From Entrophospora sp. SA101 (lineage: Eukaryota; Glomeromycota; Glomeromycetes; Entrophosporales; Entrophosporaceae), in the NCBI GenBank assembly GCA_958430865.1, contig CAUDNR010004209.1, positions 28,853-62,229 of the forward strand: a stretch of 33,377 nt of DNA. The letters run 5' to 3'. The position numbers and the translations under genes were made by a program. The notes under the pieces were generated by a model. The model saw only the letters and a list, made by a program, of their open reading frames with translations. It searched no databases and was not told the DNA's origin. Of this stretch, positions 11,287 through 21,450 are shown in pieces; the first letter of the stretch is position 1; each line of letters opens with the position of its first letter.

Positions 11287-11464
11287 GGAAGTTTCGATCC
11301 CTTTTAATCTGCACTCACTTTGCTGGTTCGTAGGTTAGCAAATTGATCTCTTAGAAACGTTTTTATCTGTCAAAAGGAGTGACTTCTAGAAATGGTTTCA
11401 TCCATCGTAAGTGAACCCGTTTATAAAGAGTTTGGTGGTGCTATATTTATACCCCTAAAAAACA

Positions 11465-11562
11465 AGTCAAAGAATCAAATTTAAAATATTTGGAAAAGTC
11501 ATAACCTTTTCCACGAAAAAAGGCCCTCCATCCTCTATATTATTATATTACTTATCTTTTTT
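11465..11562 (+). repeat. dispersed ~95-bp repeat, copy 1
   Basis: This segment (AGTCAAAGAATCAAATTTAA ... TCCTCTATATTATTATATTA ... ATCTTTTTT) is found again, in reverse orientation, at 27092-27186 with only a few differences. It contains an internal stem GGAAAAG...CTTTTCC. Two copies in 33 kb suggest a genome-wide repeat family. Confidence 0.75.
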
Positions 11563-11787
11563 GAATATGAGCACCATTGTTTCCACTATTGTATCGTGTC
11601 TATTAGAATATTCACGATGATTATGCAATGCGTATTATAATAATTGCATCATTCAAGTATAAATGATACTAGAACCATGCAAAAATGAAATTTTTAACAT
11701 TTGGGATATAAAATCATATTTATTTTTGTTGAGTTTTAATCTGATGGTTCCATTGCATCGTCGTTTAATTGGTTCCTTCTTTTTTGT

Positions 11788-11812
11788 GTATATATGTGTG
11801 TGTGTGTGTGTG
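11788..11812. repeat. TA/TG microsatellite
   Basis: A short TATATA then TGTGTG run followed by AATACGCG. Simple sequence; no function inferred. Confidence 0.8.
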
Positions 11813-12047
11813 AATACGCGCCTCCCAATTGCAAGTCATATATATAACCGTAAATTTAAATAAATAATAAATCTGATTGAATATTTAGGGTGTCAGATTT
11901 AATTAAAATCTTCCTTCTACAAACATGCAACCGTATCTTCATATCCATGGAAATTCTTCAGGTAATAATATCAATGATTATTACCCTTAATAAACTCTTC
12001 CATGGGTGAAGCGATTAGAACATATTAGTAGGCTTTGATCGAATAAA

Positions 12048-12155
12048 AGGCTTTAACAGCCGTTATTCATTGAAAACAACTCGATTTCAAGGCTTTAACA
12101 GCCACAACTCAATTTCTAGGCTTTAACAGCCGTCATTGACAACAACTCAATCTCA
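12048..12155. repeat. triplicated AGGCTTTAACAGCC motif
   Basis: The 14-mer AGGCTTTAACAGCC starts three units (about 12048, 12090 and 12119), each followed by a variant of CAACTC(A/G)ATTTC. A partial AGGCTTTGATCG lies just upstream at about 12030. The core GGCTTTAACAGCC is nearly palindromic. A GC-richer block (GGGCCATGGCATCCCCCCCTG) follows immediately. Confidence 0.7.
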
Positions 12156-14597
12156 GGGCCATGGCATCCCCCCCTGAAAGATTTAAATCGCGTCATCGTA
12201 TCTTCGGGGTCGTCAGTCAGATTAGCCTTTGTTACCCAGGAAGATAAGAATAACTGTAATTTTTAATAATCAAATATCGTCTTTTGGTGTTTCCAGACTG
12301 TTCAAGAGCTGGTTCTCCATCTTCAATACTTAAAAAATTATAATAGTTTATTGAAAATAGATATTATGACAGTTGATTTAAAATGAGCAGATATAATGTT
12401 TTGAATAATAATATAGTTAGATTTAAAATAAAGTTGCTTTTTTTACCTTATAATAATTAATAAACAAATATACCGTTATGATAAAGGAGCGAATATAACT
12501 GTCATCTAAAATTAAAGCCCTTACGTGGAGCAAAAACAAAAGGAAAGGGGTTACTCCTTAAAAACAATAATAATAATTAATATTTTATTATTGAGTCGTG
12601 TTCGTGTTTAGTAGCTTACTTTTTTATTTTTGTGCGACGGCAACATTTAACTATGACATACAAAATTTTTTGATGTGCAAGTGAGCAGGAGAGACCGTTC
12701 TGGGAACACAAAATTTTAGCCCACTGACTTTGGCTTTACCAATTTCTCATAAAAATAAAAAAAATCCTCATTGATAAAGTAGAAATAGATATGGTTTGAT
12801 TCATTTTGTCAACAATCACTTCACCAACAATCATTTCGTTAACGAATCTAAGAAGTCGGAAGCAACCACGCGACAAACCATTGAAACAGTCTAATAAATT
12901 AAATAATCATACTACTCGAAAATGTATTTAAAGGGTTGGTTTTGACTTGGTTGAAGAATAACTCTCTTCCTAACTCTTCTCTCTCGATATAATCAAAATA
13001 ACCTTAACATAATGAATGTCAATGAAATGATCGCAAACACAACGAAATTAAGATACATGATCGAGACGAAAAATGAACAACGCATGAAAATCAAACAAAT
13101 GTTACATAAAACAGCATCTTCTGTCCACGTTACCTTCACTAAGTTGTTGTTCTCAGCTTCTTTCCATTTATTGCCTTTCAATTAATGAAATTTAGCTGAT
13201 TTAATGGTTTTACATTCTGTGCAACGTTTAAATTCAGACATTTTTCTTCGAGCAAATTGCTACGTAATACCCTTGTAAAAGTATTTTAAACTGTATAAAA
13301 AAATTGAAATCAAATTGTGAAAATTCATTCCGTATATAGGACGATCTCCTGTTCAAGTGAACTAGTGGAAAAAAAATCAAATGACGCACATTGATCGATG
13401 GCATTTTTTCAGAAAAAAAAAGTCAAAGATAAAGAAAAAATAAGCCAAAGTATTATTGTGTTATTTTTTATTTATCGTTTTATCGAAAAGAGAGTTGTTG
13501 AATTGAAAAGAATTTTGCTCGATCGATAAATACAAACAGTTTATATATCAATCAAAAAAATAACTAACTCACTTAAAGGGAAGAAGGATCACAATCAAAA
13601 ATCATAATCGAAAAAAATGACTAATTCGCGAACGGAACAAAAACTTTGCAATGGCACATTCATTCATTGACCAAATGTGATTTTTATTACGCGACGACTG
13701 TATTTACTTAATAATCATACACTTTAGTACTAGTGTAATTTTCGTTTGTTATATATATATATATATATAGACTACTTTGTTTGCGACATAAACAAACAAT
13801 TTATTTTTATTATTTATTATTTATTATTATTTTATTATGGTACGTTATTTTTAGTTATTATCGCACTCATTCGGTTATTGATTAAGTTGATCAAAGGGTT
13901 AGACCGCAGCAAACAAAAGAAAAGAAACCTCTCCGATAGATGGGCGTGGTAGATAAAAAATAAAAAATTAAAAAATTAAAACCAAAAAGGTAAAATTTTT
14001 TTTAACATCAAATGAATAAATCAAAGAAACGTCTCATTTTTTTCATCTCATGCTTCCCAAAAAATTATGTTTAGTAAATATTGATTTTTTATCAGCTCAA
14101 TGCTCACTCGATCTGTTTGATCTGTTCGTTCGTTCGCTCATGTATAATGATCACTCTTCTACAACGTCTTATTTCCCGTACCACTGTTTATTTACAAATA
14201 ATATAGGCAAACAACAAATTTAATTTACAAAAAAAAAAAAAATAGTAGATCAAAACCAAAATCATACAATCTATCCCAAGTAAGGAAAAAAGCAGTGTTA
14301 CGGGTTTTGAGCAATCTTTTATAAGTGTTAACTAGTGTGATAATGATGTATTATAACGAATGAAAAAACACATGGAGATATCAAAACCTCGTAAGGTTTG
14401 ATCCAGGGTTATAGGGGTATGACTCCATGATATCAGAAGTAATTAATATAACCATTTTGTTGAAAAATCATGCGTCCATAAAATAGAATTTTGACTTTAC
14501 GTCAAGAAATTACCAACAATTAAGAAGTTCTAACCGTATTTTTATTGTTATATTGCAAATATCTGGTGATGATTATGATTTTTCATACAACATACAG
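12156..14597. other. long AT-rich stretch without recognised gene
   Basis: I read both strands and see no domain, tRNA or rRNA. Open frames at 12993-13181 (minus) and 13746-13952 (plus) lack coding character. A TA run lies at about 13752-13770. A hairpin AAACCTCGTAAGGTTT is at about 14385-14400. Short patches with more G+C (13880-13950) do not resolve into exons. Confidence 0.45.
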
Positions 14598-14683
14598 GAC
14601 CTTTTATTATCAGATACTTAATAAAATCAAACAACTATATGAACTTTTATTATCGGATAATTAACAAAAGCAAGTAACTTGTG
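14598..14683. repeat. tandem repeat, two 43-bp units
   Basis: Units 14598-14640 and 14641-14683 align end to end without gaps: GACCTTTTATTATC(A/G)GATA... and GAACTTTTATTATCGGATAA..., both ending in CAA(A/G)(C/T)AA. About three quarters of positions agree. Confidence 0.65.
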
Positions 14684-14691
14684 TAATCTAT

Positions 14692-14986
14692 ATCCCTTTT
14701 TATGTTTTGCCCAGAGAATTTTTATATGTCAAAAATACATTAACCTCTTTTATCATTCGAATAATAAAATAATCAGTTGTAGGGCAAATTTTCCTATGGA
14801 ATATCACAATAATTGACATACGTCAATTTAGGTGTTTTTCAATGGGCGATTGATGATGATATTTCATGATATTTAATCAAGGTAAGATATAGAAGTTACA
14901 TCCCTTTTTATTTGGATGAATCCATTTCGGTCCTGTTTTACAATACCATCACATGTCAAAAATACATTAGTCTTTTTTATTCTTGG
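14692..14986. repeat. diverged direct repeat pair
   Basis: ATCCCTTTTTAT ... ATGTCAAAAATACATTA..TCTTTT at 14692-14760 recurs as ATCCCTTTTTAT ... ATGTCAAAAATACATTAGTC at about 14899-14986. The spacing between the two landmarks differs by about 20 bases. Together with the 43-bp tandem next to it, this is a block of older local duplication. Confidence 0.55.
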
Positions 14987-15715
14987 CATCTTATAATTCG
15001 GAACCCACATGATCTGGACAATAGGTGTATATTAATGCAATGATTTACTGCGAGGCTTACTTTTGCGATGTTTTCGAATATGATGGGATACTTTTTTTTC
15101 TTCATAGCTATACCGGGCTTATATGAGAGACTTTACTGCATTGTTTATTTTTGGAACTTTGTCCCAGTCCTTTGGGGCTGGAATCAGATAATTGGGCTCA
15201 GGCTGGATAATTCAGAATTGGATGAATCAGATTCACTTGATGGGCCTATTGACAAATAGGACAGGACAGAGTACCTTACCATTTGCTAGATAATATAGAA
15301 TCAGTTCTAACAACTCTACTAGATTGAATATAAATAAGTTAGATTGCATCGTTAGTTAATATCTAATCAAATCGAAGAAATAATTGCATGTTGGCTCCAT
15401 AATTACAGAGCGTCATAATCCCTGGTGAGAGGGCAGGAGAATCCAAGGCATGTCTATTTCATAGATTATTTTTTATTCGTATAATTTCGACGACGGGCTA
15501 GCTTCCCAAGTTCTTGCTAGACTATTTCTTGAAGTGTTTGGAATGATCGGCGTTCCAAATCCAAATCCAATTAAAGTCATTGGAACGTTACGATGCACTT
15601 TAATACATTTAATATAAAAAAATGGAAGTCAATAATAATAATGATAACACTAACAGTAATGATAATAAAATAAATTTAATAGAGATTTATTTGCTAAATT
15701 TATTTATATTGATTA
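14987..15715. other. mostly non-coding, two coding-like patches
   Basis: The frame at 15068-15259 ends in an acidic, protein-like tail (LDNSELDESDSLDGPIDK) but starts hydrophobic and matches no family I know. A second patch at about 15490-15600 reads ASQVLARLFLEVFGMIGV on the plus strand and contains an inverted repeat CGTTCCAA...TTGGAACG. Either might be an exon remnant; neither can be called. Confidence 0.3.
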
Positions 15716-17697
15716 TTATTTATTCATAATAAAAATTTTTATTTTGATTTGATCATTAGCTTTCATATCTTCTTGTGGATAATCAAAGATATGATAAGGT
15801 AAATGTCTGGATACTGCATCCTGATATGAACAAAAATGTGTTCTGTAATCAGGTTGAAAAACAGATATTTGATTAAAAAATCTTTTTCCCTTAATTTTTT
15901 TCTTGGACTCGTACTTCCTGATAATTGTGCAGGATCCAATTTTTTACCACTTCCAAGTTTTCCGAATTATTAAAGTAAAATCGCACGGCCATATAACCAT
16001 CTCATTCCCACCAACCGAACAAGTTTAAAGTATTAAACCATTCTAATATGTCTTCATTTTTCAAACTTCGAATGAGGTTGCCATCAGTAATTTCAAGGAC
16101 TTGGTTCTTCTCACTGGGGTCAGGTCCTAATCCATATGAGAAGGATCGATAACAATTATCCAGAGGACAAAAAATTGTATTTGATTTAAGGCTAATAGAG
16201 GCACCTATAGAAGACAGGATATTTCAAATAATGCAATTTAAAAATTCACATGACTTCGAACATAACATTTGCATACCTAAATTCCAAAACCATGTCTCCA
16301 CAGTCCAATTGAGTTCCAGTGCCCGTTTTACTACAGGTTTATAGTCTCTATCGCCAGCAATAATAATTAAAATACCAGGATCATTTAATGTGATCGTTTC
16401 TGCTACTGATAACGCAAGTTCTATATCAGCCTCCTTCTCACGATGGCTTGTGATGTCCCAATCAAACACATTCACCTCAAACCCTTGATCCTTAATGTAT
16501 GACCACAATGAGTCATTAGGCGGTGGTCGAGAACCGATCAAGAATGGTGCACCACCTAATTTACGTCCGCACTGAACTGTGGTGAGAAGCTTACCATAGT
16601 CAATCTTGAGCTGTCTAAAATAATAGAATCTCTGTCAAAATCATAGGTACCTAACTGCTCAAGGCTGCCAACAGTATACTTTCCCTCAATCCAGATGTTT
16701 GAGTTATCAACAAATATGTGTCAAGATTAGTAGATGGCTTATCTATTAAAGATGTTCTTGAAATTTCCTTAATTAACTGTGCTATTCTTTTAGCTGGACC
16801 AAGAGATAATCCAATATAACAGAGATCTTCTTCTTTCAAAAGAAGAAAGTCTAATTCATTTAATTCATCACTTAATTTATGGATCATTTCTGCTCCCCTA
16901 TCTTCATTTTCTTCCTTTTCTAATTCTTCCAAGTCCTTTTTTAGTTTGTTTAATGATTCATAAAATAAATCAAAATAATTTTTTTGTGCACATTTTTTAC
17001 AATCAATACAATCTTCTATTATTTTTAATGTGTCAAGTAATTTGTTTGAATTAATTGATGTGATTGATTCATTTAATTTGGTGAGCAATTCACATAATGG
17101 GTCAAATATATTCTCCTTTTGACACCCATCACATAATCTTAATCTATTTATTTCAACATCTAATTTATTTGATTCATTGCCTAATTTATGGATTATTTCT
17201 GCTTTCCTATCTTTGTTTTCTTTCTTTCTTAATTCTTCTGAAATCTTTTTTAGTTCATTTAATGATTCATAAAATAAATAATAATAATTATATCTTTGTG
17301 CACAACTGGTACAATCTTCTACTATTTTTAATGTGTCAAGTAATTTGTTTGAAATAATTGATTCATTTGATTCATTTAGTTTGGTGAGTAATTCATATAA
17401 TGGATTTAATATATTCTTCTTTTGACAACTATCACATAATACTATATTTATTTCAACATCTAATTCATTTAATTCATCATTTAATTGATGAATTATTTCT
17501 GCTTTCCTATCCTCATTTTCTTCTTTGTCTAATTCTTCTGAAATCTTTTTTAGTTTGTTTAATGATTCATAAAATAAATAATAATAATTATATCTTTGTG
17601 CACAACTGGTACAATCTTTTATTATTTTTAATGTGTCAAGTAATTTGTTTGAAATAATTGATTCATTTGATTCATTTAGTTTGGTGAGTAATTCATA
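15716..17697 (-). pseudogene. NYN-domain (PIN-like) protein with coiled-coil repeats, frame-broken
   Basis: Reading from 17697 downward: three ~101-residue repeats (YELLTKLNES, SNKLLDTLKI, FYESLNKLKK, ENEDRKAEIIH, LCDSCQKKN), then a SAM-like stretch (IGLSLGPAKRIAQLIKEI), then a NYN domain with FVDNSNIWIEGK, KIDYGKLLTTVQ, FDWDITSHREKEADIEL and IIIAGDRDYKPVV, the acidic residues expected of this RNase-type fold. A clean 72-bp intron (16276-16205, GTATGC...ATAG) joins ETWFWNL to GASISLK. The C-terminal part (SLKNEDILEWFN, LNLFGWW, RHLPYHIFD) runs to a TAA at 15716. Breaks: one-base frame changes near 16720, near 16618 (T run) and near 15895 (A run), and a TGA at 16004-16002. No start codon: the first repeat follows a TAA at 17700. 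Either a decayed 5'-truncated gene or, since two breaks are in homopolymers, partly assembly error. Confidence 0.75.
16854..17697 (-). repeat. 303-bp coding tandem repeat (about 2.8 units)
   Basis: Units 17697-17401, 17400-17098 and a shorter, more diverged 17097-16854 form one open frame on the minus strand. The 303-bp period is a multiple of three, so copy number can change without breaking the frame. Units A and B are nearly identical over long stretches; the third diverges after ELNELD. Each full unit has a CxxC (CDSC or CDGC) and a helical, Leu/Lys/Glu-rich body. Confidence 0.85.
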
Positions 17698-17703
17698 TTA
17701 CAG

Positions 17704-18118
17704 AGCCGAGAAAGGAGATTTTCAATTAGTAGGAGGGCCTTTGAGAGGTTGGTCAGAGAAATTGGAGAGGAGGCCAGGCTAGGGTTGTCGTTTGTGAGGG
17801 TATATTTTTTTTTTCTTTAACTAAATGATTGAAAATTTCTCATACTGGTAAAATATTAATAATCATTTTAATATTTAAAACAGACAGCAGAAAGGGGGGT
17901 GATGGGGCTGTTTAGGGATGCGTATGTATGAAAACCGATAATTTAAAATATATTTGTGACGTTTTCATTAACTGTTGTTTTTCTTTTGATCAATTTATTG
18001 TTACTTTAGTGGTAGGTGTGCAGCACATGCGGGGAGGAGTTTGGTGAGGCCGGAAGATGTTAGATTTGCGGCCGAGTTTAAAGAAACTGAGAGAATAGAA
18101 ACATTAACCGATTATTAA
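17704..18118 (+). CDS. histone H3-like fold protein, partial (three exons)
   Basis: Exons 17704-17799, 17884-17921 and 18010-18118, with GT..AG introns of 84 and 88 bp, join without a frame break. The product reads RRAFERLVREIGEEARLGLSF, then TAERGVMGLFRDAGRCAAHA and GRSLVRPEDVRFAAEFKE. This aligns with histone H3: FQRLVREI (helix 1), GLFEDTNLCAIHAKR (end of helix 2) and MPKDIQLARRI (helix 3). About nine residues at the start of helix 2 (SSAVMALQE in H3) are missing, and no N-terminal tail exon is visible, because upstream sequence is the minus-strand repeat gene. Exons are much richer in G+C than their introns. It could be a divergent H3/CenH3-like variant, or a truncated duplicate. Every junction is in frame, which favours recent function. 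Confidence 0.62.
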
Positions 18119-18576
18119 AATTTTTTATAAAACCATCCCTTATACTGTTTAGCAATTGTGAAGTGAAATGAAATACCCAGAAAATTTAGAAAATTTGCAC
18201 AAACATAATGGGATATTTGATATTGGTTGTTTGACAAATCTTTTTTTTTTTTTTTTGCGAATTGTTAGTTTTATTTATTTAGGATTTATTTTATACATAT
18301 TTTAAAATACATAGACAAATAATTTCTTATGAAAACTTTTCCCACATGCATAGACATCGTGACCAATCTTTTCCCCGCCTTTTAATTTTAATTTCATTAT
18401 TAATAAATAAATTGCACATATGTGCTTATTAGTAGGTGGGCAACTACTTTAACTTGTGTTTGACAAATCTAATACTAATTAATATAAATCTATATGTGTG
18501 GATTTTGTCATGGCTGACCCCGTTTTTCCTGTATGATAAAAAATTGTGAAAAAAAAATTATTTTTAGCGCGTTGAA
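18119..18576. other. AT-rich non-coding
   Basis: Follows the H3-like stop. Contains a T run of about 16 bases at 18241-18256 and two copies of TTTGACAAATCT (about 18229 and 18459). No gene seen. Confidence 0.5.
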
Positions 18577-18977
18577 TTTAAAACTATTATTTCTCCTGCA
18601 AAATTCATTTGTTTGCAAAAAAATTAAATTGTTTCAATTGAAAACTATAATGTGGTGTAGTGGTGATACAGAGAGAATGTTAATTTTCTGTTTTTTTTTG
18701 AAAGTTGTATGTAATAGAACAAAAAGTATTGCAATAAAGGAAATTTTCGAATGAATACTTTATAATATTGAACTTTTTAAAATGTAAATAACTCTCTGGA
18801 TTTTTAAAATATTATCTATTTACTATCTTTACGCACACATTTAACGCCTCTATTATTGAAAATGGGGGAGAAACAACAATTTGAAAACTTCAAATTCGGG
18901 AAAACTTTAAACTGTTATTTCTCCTGCAAAATTCATCTGTTTGCAAAAAAATTAAAACTGTTTCTATTGAAAGCTAT
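18577..18977. repeat. direct repeat pair, ~73 bp, 330 bp apart
   Basis: TTTAAAACTATTATTTCTCC...TTTGCAAAAAAATTAAA...GAAAACTATA (18577-18649) recurs at 18906-18977 with few differences. The second copy ends exactly where WD40 homology begins, so the pair may mark the breakpoint at which the following pseudogene was truncated. Confidence 0.75.
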
Positions 18978-18978
18978 A

Positions 18979-19984
18979 TGTAAATATGTTAATTTTCTAC
19001 AATATATTGATAAAATACTGGTTTCTGGATATATTAATAATACAATTCGCGTGTGGGACCTTGAGAAAGGTGTATATACTTGTATGTTCTTGGGTCATGC
19101 AGATGCTGTCGGGTGTCTTTTTGACTATCCAACCACAAAATGTTAATTCTAGTTCAAATTTGATCATTACTGGTTCAAAAGACTTTACAATAAAAGTTTG
19201 GCGATTACCAAATCTTGAGGTTGACCCATCATACATACCTTCATCGCAATCAGAATTTGATAATAATATTCGTACCCTTTATCCCTACAATCATTCCGTT
19301 CATGCTTTAGCTGGTGTAGGAAATATATTCATTAGTAAATGGCAGCCACGATCATACTGTAAGAGTATAAAATGTTATTACTAATAGTAATATTCGGTTT
19401 CTAAGAGGTCATGCAAGAAAAGCTTATTCATTTGCGTTGGATGTCAACCATAAAAGGTGTATGAGTGGAAACAGTGACGGAACAGTTAAAATCTGGAGCA
19501 TAGAAAATGGTACAAACTTGTGAACGTTAGAAAATATGTTATTATTATTTTCTTTGTATTCAACATAATTGTCAAAATATTTTAATATGATTTAAGGCTG
19601 CTTTATCTTTCTCATAATTATCTTGTTTCTACAGTAGTTACCCCTGCTTCTCACTATAGTCTTCGTGTATGGAACCCTGATAATGGAACATGAAAACACG
19701 TAATAACCACACATACAATAAAATGTTTTCAACATGATAAAGATAAATAATAGTAGGTTCAAATGTAAGGTTATGCATGTGGAATGCAAAAACTGGACAA
19801 CATATACGTGATTCGTTAGTGGATTTGACTAATATATTGTGAATTGGGTTCTATTAGATACATTAATTAAATATATATTTATCAAGCGAGTAAAGTTTAA
19901 ATGAAAGGTTTGCGTTGCAGCTGTAAAACGAAATAGTTTGATATATTTGATTATGGTGCCTTTGAAATACAAGAAGATAAGTAA
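18979..19984 (+). pseudogene. Cdc4-like WD40 repeat pseudogene A
   Basis: WD40 blades in succession: VSGYINNTIRVWDLEKG, ITGSKDFTIKVWRLPNLEVD, HALAGVGNIFIS, RGHARKAYSFALDVNHKRCM, SDGTVKIWSIENGT, then after a retained intron (about 19538-19596) HYSLRVWNPDNGT, NVRLCMWNAKTGQHIR and a C-terminus FDIFDYGAFEIQEDK ending with TAA at 19984. The pattern matches the WD40 propeller of fungal Cdc4/Pop1-type F-box proteins that choose substrates for SCF ubiquitin ligase. The F-box and first blades are missing, the frame shifts near 19120 and several stops (19360s, 19520s, 19690s, 19760s) interrupt it. Same blade order and intron position as the copy at 31891, so they are paralogues. Confidence 0.85.
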
Positions 19985-20840
19985 TGGTGATTGGGTGTGC
20001 AAAAAGGTTAATTTGTTGTTGTGATAATTTAATTCATAAGAATTCAATAATAAGACAATAATATATGTAAATGTATTGCGAGATTGTAATCTCACGTGTT
20101 GTCTGATAATTTATAGTTTAAATTGTTTTTATCTTTATGCTTACTCCCAGTAAGATTTTGTTTTTATTGCTCACACTTTTCGCGAGACTTCCAACGTTGT
20201 TGGTTATGGAATTGCTAATGATTAAAGTTGACCAACTGTTTAATCACGTCTTAATCGAATAGATGTTTGTTTATTTAATGATTATGCTTCTTCAGCATGA
20301 ACTTTATATGAAATTATTTAATCCAGAAAAGGTTGTTTTATGTAAAGATGTAAATATTGAATAATAATATAATGTTAATTATTAAATCTAATTGCAAGAA
20401 TTCTGAGAATTCTCTTGACGAATGTTTGTATATAAATATTTGGGTTCCATTTTTCGTAGGTTCATGGCTTCCGCGTTGAATTGGGTTCTGTTGATAATAA
20501 CTGGGTAAAGTGTAATAATGAGTATTAATATTGAATTTTGCACATATACTCTTTCATATATTGTAAGTCTAGCTAGATCAGAAAAGATCAAAAATTCCAT
20601 CGACATTTTATTAGTAAACTTTTTGGTGTGAAGATGGAAGGAAAACAAAGCAATTTTAGGTTGAAATTTTCAACAGTTATGAAAACACTACCTTTTGAAA
20701 TAGAACAATAATAACAGCAATAATAAATCCATGGATTTTACATTGATCCCAATATGGAAACATTTAGTCAAACAATATAAATTTAATGTTACACGAAAAA
20801 TAGATGACGAAAATTTTTTTTTGATTTTCAATTCCAAAAA
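19985..20840. other. AT-rich non-coding
   Basis: No gene recognised on either strand. Minus-strand frames at 19829-20095 and 20388-20648 have no domain. A phrase GAATTGGGTTCTGTTGATA near 20476 resembles GAATTGGGTTCTATTAGATA near 19841, hinting at a diverged duplication. Confidence 0.45.
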
Positions 20841-21016
20841 ATGACCGACTACACTACTTTCATTGATCCTCTTGATCTTATTTTACAAGACTTTTCTACA
20901 GACCAAGGTATCAAAATATAAAAATATTTATTATTTAAAGTAGTCTAGTAGTTAGTTACTAAATAAATTTTTTTATAGTTGATGACAATAATAAAACTGT
21001 AATACAACAAGCTCAT

Positions 21017-21099
<83 letters not shown>

Positions 21100-21450
21100 T
21101 AGCACCAATAATAAGAAGCAATGCCAACTGTGCAAGCTCGAAAACTGGAAATATAAATGTCCAAAATGTGAAATGAAAACTTGTTCATTGGGATGTGTTA
21201 AAGAGCATAAAGTAAAGTTTGGATGTGATGGTGTTCGTAAAAAGACTATTTACATTGATATAGAAAAATATGGATATAAAGATTTAATGAGTGGTAAGTT
21301 GAAAGAAAAATATCACCGATAGTGATTATTGATAAATATGATTTATAAATATGATTTATAAATTTTATAGATTATGTGTTTCTTGAAGATATTTCGCGGA
21401 ATATTGATACAGCTCGTCGTCTTAGACTTGATAAAAATACCAAGAAGTAA
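20841..21450 (+). CDS. BCD1: HIT-type zinc finger protein, BCD1/ZNHIT6-like, short form (three exons)
   Basis: Exons 20841-20907, 20979-21293 and 21371-21450; introns of 71 and 77 bp (GTATCA...ATAG, GTAAGT...ATAG); 153 residues. After MTDYTTFIDPLDLILQDF comes a Thr then Ser homopolymer tract, then a zf-HIT domain: CQLCKLENWKYKCPKCEMKT, CSLGCVKEHK, CDGVRKKTIYI. The C-terminus (DLMSDYVFLEDISRNIDTAR) fits the box C/D snoRNP assembly factor BCD1, which works in the nucleus. Known BCD1 proteins are over 350 residues; here the long C-terminal domain is missing and the frame stops at LDKNTKK. A donor-like GTAATA overlaps the stop, so another exon is conceivable, but I find no matching sequence downstream. 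Probably a truncated paralogue. Confidence 0.72.
21015..21097. repeat. ACA then TCA trinucleotide repeats
   Basis: About 16 ACA units followed by about 11 TCA units inside exon 2 of the BCD1-like gene, coding for a poly-Thr tract followed by poly-Ser. Period three keeps the frame, so length variation between strains is expected. Confidence 0.9.

Noticed and set aside
16205..16276. In-frame TGA at 16226-16224 taken as a disabling stop in the NYN gene
   Set aside because: It lies inside a clean 72-bp GTATGC...ATAG intron whose removal joins the NYN end to its C-terminal part in frame.
17097..17657. Two similar plus-strand open frames rich in Leu/Ile
   Set aside because: They are antisense readings of the 303-bp repeats. 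The minus strand is continuously open, hydrophilic and links to the NYN domain, so it is the coding strand.
20973..21188. Minus-strand frame with poly-Met and poly-Leu
   Set aside because: Antisense of the TCA/ACA repeat in the BCD1-like exon.
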